A stretch of DNA of 64,000 nucleotides, from NCBI GenBank assembly GCA_965220825.1, contig OZ244839.1:3038001-3102000 (forward strand), given 5' to 3'. Both the position numbers and the translations under genes were made by a program. How positions within the stretch are numbered: the first letter of the stretch is position 1; every line of letters starts with the position of its first letter. This document shows, in pieces, positions 53,919 to 63,626 of the stretch. The notes beneath the pieces were generated by a model, which made no database searches, was not told the origin of the DNA, and saw only the letters and a list, made by a program, of their open reading frames with translations. The DNA comes from G965220825 sp965220825 (lineage in GTDB: Bacteria > Pseudomonadota > Alphaproteobacteria > UBA828).

Positions 53919-55328
53919 TTGCCCGCCGCCCGACCCTCGCAGAATGCCAACCCCGCATGGGAGCGGATCCGCACACGCCTGCGCGCCGAGCTCGGAGACA
54001 ACATCTTTTCGAGCTGGCTTGCACCGCTGACCTTCGATCGCATTGAAAACGGAAGGGTGGAGCTCTCCGCCCCGACACCTTTCGTGCGTGACTGGGTGGC
54101 GTCGCACTATGCGCATCGCATCCGCGAACTTTGGGCGCTCGAGCAGGAGGGCGTCACGACTGTCGACATCGCCGTGGGAACGAATGCCCCCGCCGCTCGC
54201 CGTTCCGGTTCCGCACCCGCGAGGGCCCGCGGTGGAAGAGGATTGGCCGTCGGCCCATCCTCGGACGCGGAGCGGTCCGGCGAAGTGGCGAACGCGGGTT
54301 CGCCGCTCAACGGGCGCCTCACCTTTCGCGAGTTCGTGGTCGGCAAGCCAAACGAGTTCGCTTACGCCGCGGCCTTGCGGGTGGCGGAGGCCGATCGTCC
54401 TCCGTTCAACCCGCTCTACATCTACAGCGGAGTCGGCCTCGGCAAGACCCACCTCATCCATGCCATCGCCTGGCGGGTGCAGGAGAGCAACCCCAACCGG
54501 CACGTCCTCTATTTGTCCGCCGAGAAGTTCATGTACCACTTCGTGCGGGCGGTCCGGTACAAGGACACGATGGCCTTTAAGAACTATTTCCGCTCTGTCG
54601 ACGTGCTGATGATCGACGATGTCCAGTTCATCTGCGGCAAGGACAGTACCCAGGAAGAGTTTTTCCACACCTTCAACGCATTGGTGGATCACAACCGCCA
54701 GGTGGTAATCGCGGGCGACCGCCCGCCGTCCGATCTGGATGGAATGGAGGAGCGGCTGCGCTCGCGCCTCGGATGGGGGCTGGTCGCCGATATCCACCCC
54801 ACCACCTATGAGCTCCGGCTCGGCATCCTTCAGTCGAAGGCGGAGGCCCTGGGCCTCGCCGGCGCTCCGAGGAGCGTGTTCGAATATCTCGCGCGCCGCA
54901 TCACCTCCAATGTGCGCGAACTGGAGATGGCGCTGCTGCGCGTCGCTCACCACGCGACATATTTGAATGCGCCGGTGACACTGGAGATGACCCAGGAGGT
55001 CATGCGCGATGTGCTGCGAAGCTCCACCCGGCGCGTTACCATAGAGGAAATACAGCGGCGGGTGGCCGAGCATCACAACATCAAATATTCGGAAATGATG
55101 TCCAACCGGCGCGCCCGTGCCGTCGCGCGCCCGCGTCAGATGGCGATGTATCTTGCCAAGCAGCTAACGGGGCGCTCGCTGCCGGAGATCGGCCGCAAGT
55201 TCGGCGGGCGCGACCACACCACGGTGATGCACGCCGTGCGCCGGATCGAAGACCTGATGGCGAAGGACGTCGCTATCGAGGAAGACGTCAAGCTGCTGCG
55301 CCGCAGGATCGAAGAGGGAGACGGCTAG
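53919..55328 (+). CDS. dnaA: Chromosomal replication initiator protein DnaA
   Basis: AAA+ initiator of chromosome replication, 469 residues from TTG 53919. Domain I is seen as WERIRTRLRAELGDNIFSSW, domain II as an Ala/Arg/Ser linker, domain III with FREFVVGKPNEFAYAA, Walker A SGVGLGKTHL and Walker B VLMIDDVQF, and domain IV with the DnaA signature FGGRDHTTVMHAVRR. The start is unsure: TTG 53919 gives a typical short N-terminus but a poor ribosome site, whereas GTG 53835 has GGAG five bases before it and adds 28 residues. It is followed by dnaN and recF. Confidence 0.97.
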   Translation: MPAARPSQNANPAWERIRTRLRAELGDNIFSSWLAPLTFDRIENGRVELSAPTPFVRDWVASHYAHRIRELWALEQEGVTTVDIAVGTNAPAARRSGSAPARARGGRGLAVGPSSDAERSGEVANAGSPLNGRLTFREFVVGKPNEFAYAAALRVAEADRPPFNPLYIYSGVGLGKTHLIHAIAWRVQESNPNRHVLYLSAEKFMYHFVRAVRYKDTMAFKNYFRSVDVLMIDDVQFICGKDSTQEEFFHTFNALVDHNRQVVIAGDRPPSDLDGMEERLRSRLGWGLVADIHPTTYELRLGILQSKAEALGLAGAPRSVFEYLARRITSNVRELEMALLRVAHHATYLNAPVTLEMTQEVMRDVLRSSTRRVTIEEIQRRVAEHHNIKYSEMMSNRRARAVARPRQMAMYLAKQLTGRSLPEIGRKFGGRDHTTVMHAVRRIEDLMAKDVAIEEDVKLLRRRIEEGDG

Positions 55329-55496
55329 CCCCCCACCCGGTACGCGGCCCGCATCACGCATGAGTCCCGCCTCGGTGCATGCCGGGCGTCGCAGCGGCGG
55401 GTGGGAGGTGGCTTTCACGTCGGCGCCGCGCTGCAACCCGGCGCGGACCGGGCCCACGGGGCGGGCGGAAAAGTCTGCGGCGGTGGCCCGTTGTTG

Positions 55497-55502
55497 GCTA
55501 TA
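55497..55502 (+). promoter_or_regulatory. Perfect -10 hexamer upstream of dnaN
   Basis: A consensus TATAAT lies about 100 bases before dnaN in an otherwise GC-rich 274-bp gap after dnaA. No good -35 is seen 16-18 bases upstream (region reads as GC-rich), so the promoter is tentative and may rely on an extended context or an activator. Confidence 0.4.
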
Positions 55503-55603
55503 ATCTATATTGTCGATTCATTCGCGCGAGAGCGTCGAGCCTTGCGCGAAGAACGAAGGGCTGGCCACGCCGGCCGCCGGCACTGAACGGGTGGCGATCG
55601 GGT

Positions 55604-56731
55604 ATGAAACTGACCATGGAACGTTCCGCGCTTCTGGGCTCGCTGGCGCATGTCCAGAGCGTTGTGGAGCGCCGCAACACCATTCCCATCCTCAACAATG
55701 TCCGCATGGATGCGGATGGGAACGACCGCATCCGCCTGACGGCGACGGATCTCGACCTCGCCATGGTCGAGGGCGCACTGGCAGGCGTCGAGCAGGGCGG
55801 CGGTGCGACGGCGCCCGCACACACCCTCTACGATATCGTGCGGAAGCTCCCGGCAGGCGCGCAGGTCTCCCTCTCGCTCGATGCGGAGGCGGGACGCCTC
55901 GAACTCCGCTCGGGCCGCTCGACCTTCACGCTGTCCTGCCTGCCGCTCGAGGATTTTCCGGCCGTTGCGGATGGGGAGTTTCCCCACGCCTTTTCCATCC
56001 CCGCTAACGACCTCAAGCGGCTCATCGACAAAGCCCGCTTTGCCATGTCGACCGAGGAAACGCGCTATTACCTGAACGGAATTTACCTCCATCCGGCGGT
56101 CTCCGAGGGCAGCGGCGAGAGCAAGCTCCGGGCGGTCGCGACCGACGGGCATCGCTTGGCGCTTGTCGATGTCCCGCTGCCCGAGGAGGCGGCGGGCTTG
56201 CCGGGTCTCATCATCCCCCGCAAGACCGTGACGGAGGTGTACAAGCTGATCGAGGAAGACGAGTCGTCCGTCGCCGTCGCGGCGTCGGAGACCCAGATCC
56301 GCTTCACCGTCGGCGAGGTGGTCTTCACCTCGAAGCTGATCGACGGCACGTTTCCCGATTACGAGCGCGTAATACCGCGCGGCAACGACAATCTGCTGGC
56401 TCTCGGGAAGGAAGAGTTTTCGGACGCGATCGACCGGGTTTCCACGATCAACGCGGATCGCAGCGGCGGGGTGAAGCTCGCCGTCGCGCAGAACGGCGTG
56501 ACTCTCACGGCCGGTAGCGCCGATACGGGCAAGGCGAGCGAGGAGTTGGAAGCGCGCTACGATGCCGCGCCGTTCGAGGTGGGCTTCAACGCCCGCTACA
56601 TTCTCGACGTGGCCGGGACGATCGAAGGCGACCAGATCCAGCTCTTCTTCGCGGACGCCGGCTCGCCGGCTCTGGTGAAGGACCCGGAGGATCCCGGCGT
56701 GCTTCATGTCGTCATGCCGATGCGCGTCTAG
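55604..56731 (+). CDS. dnaN: DNA polymerase III sliding clamp (beta subunit)
   Basis: Forms the ring-shaped processivity clamp. It is 375 residues from ATG 55604 (MKLTMERSALLGSLAHVQ). Three similar clamp domains are visible; recognisable parts are VVERRNTIPILNNV, LRAVATDGHRLAL, FPDYERVIPRG, and the C-terminal VVMPMRV, the canonical ending near the protein-binding cleft. It lies downstream of dnaA and 31 bp upstream of recF. Confidence 0.98.
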   Translation: MKLTMERSALLGSLAHVQSVVERRNTIPILNNVRMDADGNDRIRLTATDLDLAMVEGALAGVEQGGGATAPAHTLYDIVRKLPAGAQVSLSLDAEAGRLELRSGRSTFTLSCLPLEDFPAVADGEFPHAFSIPANDLKRLIDKARFAMSTEETRYYLNGIYLHPAVSEGSGESKLRAVATDGHRLALVDVPLPEEAAGLPGLIIPRKTVTEVYKLIEEDESSVAVAASETQIRFTVGEVVFTSKLIDGTFPDYERVIPRGNDNLLALGKEEFSDAIDRVSTINADRSGGVKLAVAQNGVTLTAGSADTGKASEELEARYDAAPFEVGFNARYILDVAGTIEGDQIQLFFADAGSPALVKDPEDPGVLHVVMPMRV

Positions 56732-56762
56732 TTGGGTGGCGGCGTCGCCCTCTCGCGCCGCC

Positions 56763-57947
56763 ATGGCTCCGGCGCCGTCGCATGCGCGTCATGCGTTGGC
56801 CCGGATAACGCTCAAGGACTTCCGGAGCTACGGTTCCGCACGGCTTGTCTGCGATGGAAGGCCGGTGGTGCTGACCGGTCCGAACGGCGCGGGCAAGACC
56901 AACCTGCTGGAGGCGATCTCCTATCTGGCACCGGGTCGCGGGCTCCGCAATGCCCGGCTTGCCGAGGCGGCGCGCATCGCACCGGGCTCGGGCGCGGCGG
57001 CCTCCTGGTCCGTCGCTGCGGAAGCGTCCGGCTGGGGTGGCCCCGTCACGCTCGGCTCCGGGTGGACGGTGCCGGCGGAAGAGGGCGGTGCGGAGCGCCG
57101 TACGGTCCGCATCGACGGCGTGCGGGCTGCGGGGCCCGCCGCGCTCGCCGAGCGTATCGGCATGGTCTGGTTGACGCCTGCCATGGACCGGCTGTTCTCC
57201 GGCCCGCCGGCGGAGCGCCGCCGCTTTCTGGACCGGATGGTCTTTGCCGTCGACGCGGCGCATGCGGCGCGGGTCCAGCGATACGACCGCGCCCGGCGCC
57301 ACCGCACGAGGCTGCTGCGAAAGGGAAGCGCGGGCCGCGGGTCCAGCGACGGCGCGTGGCTCGATGCGCTGGAACGGGGCATGGCGGAGCACGCCGCGGC
57401 GATCGCGGCGGGGCGGCTCGACCTCGTGGCGCGAATCGAGCCCTTTCTCGCGCCTTGCGCGGAGCCGTTCCCGAGCCCGGCCATTCGGGTGGAAGGCCTG
57501 ATGGAGGGCTGGCTTGCGACGCAGCCCGCGCTCGCCGCGGAGGAACGCTTCCGGGAACATCTCGCGGCCTCGCGCCGGTCGGAAGCTGAAGGCGAAAGCG
57601 CCGACGGGCCGCAACGAAGCGACCTTTTGGTGTTTCGCCGGGGCTGCGACCTGCCCGCGGGGCAGTGCTCCACCGGTGAGCAGAAAGCGATGCTGATCGC
57701 GCTGGTCGCGGCCCATGCCCGCCTGTTGACCCACCAGCGGCGGATTGCGCCGATCCTGCTGCTGGACGAGATTGTGGCCCATCTCGACGAGGCGCGGCGG
57801 CGCGCACTTCTCGAAATGGTGCTCGATCTCGGCGCCCAGGCGTGGCTCACGGGAACGGAACCCGCTTGCTTCACGCCGCTGGGGGAGGCTGCGCAGTTCT
57901 TCACCGTGCGCCCCGGTGCTGTCGTTCAGGAGGATAGGATTGGCTGA
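56763..57947 (+). CDS. recF: DNA replication and repair protein RecF
   Basis: SMC-like ATPase that, with RecO and RecR, loads RecA at gaps. It is 394 residues from ATG 56763. Seen: LKDFRSYGSARL, Walker A GPNGAGKTNLLEAISYL, VWLTPAMDRLFSGPPAERRRFLDRM, signature CSTGEQKAMLIALVAAHA and Walker B ILLLDEIVAHLDEARR. An in-frame upstream start within dnaN lacks family similarity. Its stop is overlapped 8 bases by the gyrB TTG start. Confidence 0.96.
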   Translation: MAPAPSHARHALARITLKDFRSYGSARLVCDGRPVVLTGPNGAGKTNLLEAISYLAPGRGLRNARLAEAARIAPGSGAAASWSVAAEASGWGGPVTLGSGWTVPAEEGGAERRTVRIDGVRAAGPAALAERIGMVWLTPAMDRLFSGPPAERRRFLDRMVFAVDAAHAARVQRYDRARRHRTRLLRKGSAGRGSSDGAWLDALERGMAEHAAAIAAGRLDLVARIEPFLAPCAEPFPSPAIRVEGLMEGWLATQPALAAEERFREHLAASRRSEAEGESADGPQRSDLLVFRRGCDLPAGQCSTGEQKAMLIALVAAHARLLTHQRRIAPILLLDEIVAHLDEARRRALLEMVLDLGAQAWLTGTEPACFTPLGEAAQFFTVRPGAVVQEDRIG

Positions 57948-60378
57948 TCCCGCGCGAAAGGAACCCGCCGAGGAATATGGCGCGGAGTCCATCAAGGTCC
58001 TGCGTGGCCTCGATGCCGTGCGCAAGCGCCCCGGCATGTATATCGGCGACACGGACGACGGCTCCGGCCTGCACCGCATGATCTACGAAGCGGTGGACAA
58101 TGCCGTGGACGAGGCGCTCGCCGGCTATTGCGACCGCGTCGACGTGGTTCTCGCCGCGGACGGTTCCGCCTCCGTCCGCGACAACGGTCGTGGCATTCCG
58201 ACCGATATCCACGAGGAAGAGGGCGTCTCCTCGGCGGAAGTCGTCATGACCAAGCTCCATGCCGGCGGAAAGTTCGATCAGAACACCTACAAGGTCTCGG
58301 GCGGTCTGCACGGGGTTGGCGTCTCGGTGGTGAACGCGCTCTCCGAGTGGCTGGATCTGCGGATCTGGCGTGACGGCAAGGAGCATTGGATGCGCTTTGC
58401 CGGCGGCGAGCCCACGGCGCCGCTTGCCGTCGTGGGCGAAGCCGAAGGCCGCACCGGCACGCAGGTGACCTTCCTGCCGTCGAGCGAGATCTTCTCGCGC
58501 ACCGATTTCGACTTCGAGACGCTCGAGCACCGCCTGCGGGAGCTCACCTTCCTGAACGCGGGCCTGCGGATCATGCTGCGGGACGAGCGCGCCGTCGAGG
58601 CGCGCACCACGGAGCTCCACTATGCGGGAGGAATCGAGGCGTTCGTCGCCTATCTCGACCGTGCGAAGCAGTCCCTCGTGGGCGATACCGTCGTGTTTGT
58701 CGCCACACGGGACGACATCGTCGTGGAAGTCGCACTCCAGTGGAACGACAGCTATCACGAGACGGTACTGTGCTTTACCAACAACATCCGGCAATCGGAC
58801 GGCGGCACCCATCTGGCCGGCTTCCGTGCGGCGCTCACCCGCGCGATCAACGCCTATGCGACATCGGCGGGCGTCGCCAAGCGCGAAAAGGTCTCCATCT
58901 CGGGCGAGGATGTCCGCGAGGGGCTGACATGCGTCCTTTCGGTCAAGGTGCCCGACCCTAAATTCTCGTCCCAGACCAAGGAGAAGCTGGTGAGTTCCGA
59001 GGTCCGCCCGGCGGTGGAGAGCGTGGTCGGCGAGGGCCTCGGCCAATGGCTCGAGGAGCATCCGGGCGAGGCCCGCGCGGTAGTTTCCAAGGTCGTCGAA
59101 GCCGCAGCCGCTCGCGAGGCTGCACGGCGTGCGCGCGACCTCACCCGGCGCAAGAACGCACTCGAGGTGACGAGCCTTCCCGGCAAGCTCGCAGACTGCC
59201 AGGAGCGGGATCCGAGCCGGTGCGAGCTGTTTCTGGTGGAGGGCGATTCCGCCGGCGGCTCCGCCAAGCAGGCGCGAAATCGCCGCTACCAGGCGGTCCT
59301 GCCGCTCAGGGGCAAGATTCTCAATGTCGAGCGCGCCCGCCTCGACAAGATGCTGGGCTCCGCCGAGATAGGCACCATCATCACGGCGCTGGGGACGGGG
59401 ATCGGCTCGGAAGACTTCGACCTCGAGAAGCTCCGCTATCACCGCATCGTCATCATGACCGACGCGGATGTGGACGGCTCCCACATCCGCACGCTGCTTC
59501 TCACCTTCTTCTATCGGAACATGGAGGCGCTGATCCGCGCGGGCCATCTCTATATCGCGCAACCGCCGCTCTATCGGGTGAAGCGGGGATCGAGCGAGCT
59601 CTACCTCAAGGACGACGGCGAGCTGGAGGATCACCTGGTCGCTGCCGGCCTGGAGGATACGGTGCTGCGCCTCTATGGCGGTGCCGAGCGGGCGGGGACG
59701 GACCTCCGCGCAGTCGTCGACGAAGCGCGGGATATCGACGCACTGGTCCAGGCGCTGACCCGCCGCGCGGACCGGCATATCGTGGAACAGGCCGCGATTG
59801 CCGGTGCGTTGAACCCCGATATTCTGGCCGACGAAGAGCGGTCCGATGCCGCCGCCGCTTATATCGCCAAGCGGCTGGACGCGCTGGTTCCCGAAATCGA
59901 GCGCGGTTGGGAAGGCTCGGCGCGCGCGATGGGTGGCGGCAGGGCCTTTCTCTTCTCCCGCACGCTGCGCGGGGTGGCCGAGAACCACCGGATCGACCAG
60001 GTGCTGATCACGACGCCCGAGGCGCGGCGCTTGGATTCCTTCGCCGCACCCCTGCAGGAGGTCTACGGCCATCCGGCGGTGCTCCGCCGCAAGGAGAGCG
60101 AAACCGAGATCAGTTCGCCGAGCGCGTTGCTGGAGGCGGTCTATGCCCAGGGGCGCAAGGGGCTCTCGATCCAGCGCTACAAGGGCCTCGGCGAGATGAA
60201 TCCCGAGCAGCTCTGGGAGACCACGCTGGACCCCGAGGCGCGGACGCTTCGCCGCGTCGAGATCAAGCAGGCGGAGGAGGCGGAGGAGATTTTCTCGACC
60301 CTCATGGGCGAGGTTGTGGAGCCGCGCAGGGAGTTCATCCAGCGGAATGCGCTCAAGGTCGTGAACCTCGACGTCTGA
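57940..60378 (+). CDS. gyrB: DNA gyrase subunit B
   Basis: ATPase subunit of type II topoisomerase gyrase, 812 residues. Seen: VRKRPGMYIGDTDDGSGLHRM, EAVDNAVDEALAGYCD, the GHKL ATPase loops NGRGIP and GGLHGVGVSVVNALS, the Toprim EGDSAGGSAKQ and DADVDGSHIRTL, and the C-terminal YKGLGEMNPEQLWETT. No ATG fits; TTG 57940 lies 6 bases after a perfect AGGAGG (57928-57933), within the recF 3' end. Quinolone and coumarin target regions look normal. Translational coupling to recF is likely. Confidence 0.98.
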   Translation: MADPARKEPAEEYGAESIKVLRGLDAVRKRPGMYIGDTDDGSGLHRMIYEAVDNAVDEALAGYCDRVDVVLAADGSASVRDNGRGIPTDIHEEEGVSSAEVVMTKLHAGGKFDQNTYKVSGGLHGVGVSVVNALSEWLDLRIWRDGKEHWMRFAGGEPTAPLAVVGEAEGRTGTQVTFLPSSEIFSRTDFDFETLEHRLRELTFLNAGLRIMLRDERAVEARTTELHYAGGIEAFVAYLDRAKQSLVGDTVVFVATRDDIVVEVALQWNDSYHETVLCFTNNIRQSDGGTHLAGFRAALTRAINAYATSAGVAKREKVSISGEDVREGLTCVLSVKVPDPKFSSQTKEKLVSSEVRPAVESVVGEGLGQWLEEHPGEARAVVSKVVEAAAAREAARRARDLTRRKNALEVTSLPGKLADCQERDPSRCELFLVEGDSAGGSAKQARNRRYQAVLPLRGKILNVERARLDKMLGSAEIGTIITALGTGIGSEDFDLEKLRYHRIVIMTDADVDGSHIRTLLLTFFYRNMEALIRAGHLYIAQPPLYRVKRGSSELYLKDDGELEDHLVAAGLEDTVLRLYGGAERAGTDLRAVVDEARDIDALVQALTRRADRHIVEQAAIAGALNPDILADEERSDAAAAYIAKRLDALVPEIERGWEGSARAMGGGRAFLFSRTLRGVAENHRIDQVLITTPEARRLDSFAAPLQEVYGHPAVLRRKESETEISSPSALLEAVYAQGRKGLSIQRYKGLGEMNPEQLWETTLDPEARTLRRVEIKQAEEAEEIFSTLMGEVVEPRREFIQRNALKVVNLDV

Positions 60379-60402
60379 GCCCAGGCCACCCATTTTCGCT
60401 CC

Positions 60403-62265
60403 ATGGCAGCGAAGCGCCGCACCCCGGCCCGAGCCAAGCCGAAACGATCCGACGGGGCGAACCCGCGGAAGAAGCCCGCAGCGGGCGGCGCGCGCGCGAA
60501 GCGGGGCGGCCCGTTGCGCACCCTCAAATGGGGGTTCGTCGTCGTGCTGTGGCTTGCCCTTATCGCTGCCGGCTTCGTCGGCTATTACGGGCACGACCTC
60601 CCGGACACCGACCGGCTCGCCGCCCCGGTCACGCCGCGCTCCGTCTCCGTCCTGGCGGCCGATGGCTCCGAGATCGCGAACTATGGCGAGATGTGGGGCG
60701 AGCTGGTGCCGGTTTCGGAGATGGCGCCCGCGCTGCCCCAGGCGGTGCTCGCCATAGAAGACCGGCGCTTTTTCGAACATGGCGGCGTTGATGCGTTCGG
60801 CGTGATTCGCGCCGCTTGGCGGAACGCGGTGGAGGGCCGCCTCGCCGAGGGCGGCAGCACCATCTCGCAACAGCTTGCGAAGCTCGTGTTCCTCTCGCCG
60901 GAACGCAGCGTGAAGCGCAAGATCCAGGAAGCGATGCTGGCCTTCTGGCTGGAACGCACCTTCTCCAAGGAGGAAATCCTCACCATCTACATGAACCGCG
61001 CCTATTTCGGTGCGGGCGCCTACGGTGTGGACGCCGCGGCGCGCCGCTATTTCGGCCGCACGGCGCGTGACGTGACCCTTCCCCAGGCGGCCATGATCGC
61101 CGGGCTGCTCAAGGCGCCGTCCCGCTACAGCCCGGCCGGCGATCCGGAACGTGCCAAGGCCCGCGCCCGCGTCGTGCTTGACGCCATGGTGGACGCGGGC
61201 TTCCTCGAGAAGCGGCATGCGGCGGATGCGCGCGGGGCGCTGGAGCGGCTCAAGCCCTTCCGTGTCAACGCCCATCAGCCGGGCCATTTTGCGGATTGGG
61301 TGCTGGAGCAGTTCCCGGGCTTCGTGGGCGAGGGCCATGGCACGGTGCGCGTTCGCACCACGCTCCGGCCTGCGCTCCAGAAGGCTGCGGAGACGGCGGT
61401 CGCGGAAACCCTGCGCAAGGCGGGCAAGGCGAGACGTATCGGCGAGGCGGCGCTGGTCGCGCTCGATCCCGAGGGCGCGGTCGTTGCCATGGTGGGTGGG
61501 CGGGACTACCGGAAGAGCCAGTTCAACCGGGCGACGCAGGCCAGGCGGCAGCCGGGTTCGGCCTTCAAGACGGTGGTCTATCTGGCGGCGGTGGAGGCGG
61601 GAATCGCGCCCGACGACAGGGTAGAGGATGCGCCGATCACCCTCGCCGGCTGGTCACCCCGCAACTATGACGGCAAATTCCGGGGGCTCGTGACGGTGCG
61701 GGAGGCCTTCGCCTATTCCATCAACACCGTCGCCGTCCGAATGAGCCAGAAGGCGGGCGTGAAGCGCATAAGGGCGACCGCGCAGAGGCTCGGCATCGAG
61801 AGCGACCTGCCGGCGGATGCGAGCCTCTCGCTCGGTACCGGCGAGGTGACGCTGATCGAGCTCACCGCGGCTTATACTGCGCTCGCCAACGGCGGTATCC
61901 GTGTGCTTCCTCACGGGATCGCCGAAATCCGCGACCGCTCCGGGCAGCTCCTCTATGGCCGCTCCGGCTCCGGTGCGGGCCGGGTGATCGGAGGAGGGGC
62001 GCTCGCCGTCATGCGGGACCTGCTCTCCGCCGCCGTGGCGGAGGGCACCGGCCGCAATGCCGCGCTCGCCGGTCCCCACGGCCCGGGCTACGGCAAGACC
62101 GGCACCAGCCAGCGCTTCCGCGACGCCTGGTTCGTGGGATGGGCGGGCGATCTCACCGTAGGCGTCTGGCTCGGCAACGACGATGGCGAAGCCATGGATG
62201 GCGTGACGGGCGCCGGCGCGCCGGCGGAACTCTGGCGCGACTTCATGGAAAGCGCGCTGCGCTGA
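60403..62265 (+). CDS. Class A penicillin-binding protein (PBP1-type transglycosylase/transpeptidase)
   Basis: Bifunctional peptidoglycan synthase, 620 residues. A long basic, Lys/Arg/Ala-rich cytoplasmic tail (about 1-38) precedes one membrane helix (about 42-62). The GT51 domain has AIEDRRFFEHGGVD, GGSTISQQLAKL and KEEILTIYMNRAYFG. The transpeptidase domain has Ser386 in GSAFKT, SIN at 439-441 and KTGTS at 565-569. It is shorter than many PBP1A proteins and lacks a visible extra domain between GT and TP. It ends overlapping cobB by 23 bp on the opposite strand. Confidence 0.95.
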   Translation: MAAKRRTPARAKPKRSDGANPRKKPAAGGARAKRGGPLRTLKWGFVVVLWLALIAAGFVGYYGHDLPDTDRLAAPVTPRSVSVLAADGSEIANYGEMWGELVPVSEMAPALPQAVLAIEDRRFFEHGGVDAFGVIRAAWRNAVEGRLAEGGSTISQQLAKLVFLSPERSVKRKIQEAMLAFWLERTFSKEEILTIYMNRAYFGAGAYGVDAAARRYFGRTARDVTLPQAAMIAGLLKAPSRYSPAGDPERAKARARVVLDAMVDAGFLEKRHAADARGALERLKPFRVNAHQPGHFADWVLEQFPGFVGEGHGTVRVRTTLRPALQKAAETAVAETLRKAGKARRIGEAALVALDPEGAVVAMVGGRDYRKSQFNRATQARRQPGSAFKTVVYLAAVEAGIAPDDRVEDAPITLAGWSPRNYDGKFRGLVTVREAFAYSINTVAVRMSQKAGVKRIRATAQRLGIESDLPADASLSLGTGEVTLIELTAAYTALANGGIRVLPHGIAEIRDRSGQLLYGRSGSGAGRVIGGGALAVMRDLLSAAVAEGTGRNAALAGPHGPGYGKTGTSQRFRDAWFVGWAGDLTVGVWLGNDDGEAMDGVTGAGAPAELWRDFMESALR

Positions 62266-63619
62266 CACTCCCGGCTTCCAGCCTGTCGATCAAATGGATG
62301 AACGAGCCGGAGACGGTGCCGCGCGTCATGCCGGCCCGGCCGAGCGGTACCTTCTCGGAATCCTCGGTCTCGAAGAGCGGCCCGTCATGGGCATCCGCCG
62401 CCCGGTCTGCGCCGATTTCCTGGCAATAGTGGAATTCGTGGCCCGCATAGCGGGTGCCGGCGGCGCCCAGCGGGCCGTCCCGAAGCAAGCGGGCGTAACG
62501 GTAGCCGAGGGAGAGGCGCCGTTTCTTGAAACTCGTTTCCAGCGGCAGGAGGCCCGCCATGGCGTGTCGCCGCCCGTTACCGTCGACGAGGCCCCGGCCC
62601 AACACCATGTAGCCCCCACATTCGCCGAACACCGCAGCCCTGCGCAGGGCGGCCGCACGAAGGCCCTCGAGGAAGCGTCCGTTCGCGGCGATATGCCCGG
62701 CGTGAAGTTCGGGATAGCCGCCCGGAAGATAGACGGCGTCGGCCGCGCCGTCCGGTGCTTCGTCGGCGAGCGGTGAGAAGGGGCGAAGCTCGGCGCCCTG
62801 CGCACGCCAGTCCTCGACCACGGCGTCATAGACGAAGCCGAAGGCCGCATCCCGCGCAAAAGCGATCCGCTGCCCGAGCGGCGGGACGGGGGGATGCCAC
62901 GCTCGATGCCCGGGCGGCTCCAGGGCGAAATGGCGGGCATGGGTGCGCACCGCCTCGACGACCGATTCGGGGATCGCGTTCGCTGCATCTGCGAGCGGTG
63001 GGCCGTCGCTCTCCGAGGCCTGTACCAGGCCCAGATGCCTCGACGGCAGGTGGAGCGCCGGCGTCTCTCGCACGGCGCCGAACACGGGGATCCGTCGCTC
63101 CCCCAGCGCGTTCCGCAGGATCCGCTCATGCCCTCGGCTCGAGACCCGGTTGAGAATGACGCCGGGCACGGAAAGACGCGGGTCAAAGCCCACGAAACCC
63201 TCGGCCAGCGCGGCGACCGATGCGCCAACGCCCCGGCAATCGATGACGAGAAAGACCGGGAGGCCGGTCCGGGCCGCGAAGTCGCCGGTGGAGCCGCGCC
63301 CGTCCCGGGCGCCGTCGAAGAGGCCCATTGCGCCTTCGCCCACAACCAGCGCCGCGCTCTCGGATAGCAGGGCCATGCGGTGCATGAGAGTTTCCGGTCG
63401 CATGCCCCATGGGTCGAGGTTGACGCAGTCCGCACCGGTCGCGGCCCGGTGGAAGCCGGGGTCGATATAGTCCGGCCCGATCTTGAAGGCGCGGACCGGC
63501 GCATCCTTCTGCCCAAGCCTGGAGAGGATGCCGGCGCAGACCGCCGTTTTGCCGCTGCCCGAGCGCGGCGCGGCGATCACCACGGCGCGGGCGTGGCCTC
63601 GCGGCTTCAGGCGCGACAA
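62243..63619 (-). CDS. cobB: Cobyrinate a,c-diamide synthase
   Basis: ATP- and glutamine-dependent amidation of the a and c side chains of (hydrogeno)byrinate in corrinoid synthesis, 458 residues. Seen: P-loop APRSGSGKT near 18-25, FKIGPDYIDPGFH, NLDPWGMRPE, VGEGAMGLFDG, and a glutaminase domain with PGGYPELHAG, FGECGGYMVLG (Cys334) and the late GHEFHYCQE. HSFIHL-type ending is seen as SGSFIHLIDRLEAG. The start is TTG 63619, 7 bp after the SCO stop; no ATG lies before the P-loop. No other corrinoid gene is in view. Confidence 0.92.
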   Translation of the reverse strand: MSRLKPRGHARAVVIAAPRSGSGKTAVCAGILSRLGQKDAPVRAFKIGPDYIDPGFHRAATGADCVNLDPWGMRPETLMHRMALLSESAALVVGEGAMGLFDGARDGRGSTGDFAARTGLPVFLVIDCRGVGASVAALAEGFVGFDPRLSVPGVILNRVSSRGHERILRNALGERRIPVFGAVRETPALHLPSRHLGLVQASESDGPPLADAANAIPESVVEAVRTHARHFALEPPGHRAWHPPVPPLGQRIAFARDAAFGFVYDAVVEDWRAQGAELRPFSPLADEAPDGAADAVYLPGGYPELHAGHIAANGRFLEGLRAAALRRAAVFGECGGYMVLGRGLVDGNGRRHAMAGLLPLETSFKKRRLSLGYRYARLLRDGPLGAAGTRYAGHEFHYCQEIGADRAADAHDGPLFETEDSEKVPLGRAGMTRGTVSGSFIHLIDRLEAGSVSAARFP

Positions 63620-63626
63620 CGGGGTT

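Noticed and set aside
54661..54669. TTTTCCACA, a possible DnaA box, within dnaA.
   Set aside because: A single site that encodes a conserved part of the protein (EEFFHTF); no cluster of further boxes, so not evidence of an origin.
57901..61338. A very long open frame (over 1,100 codons) on the minus strand antisense to gyrB and the PBP gene.
   Set aside because: It is the mirror of high-GC coding sequence: third-position bias on the sense strand removes stops on the antisense. It has no family features, while the plus-strand genes are fully conserved.
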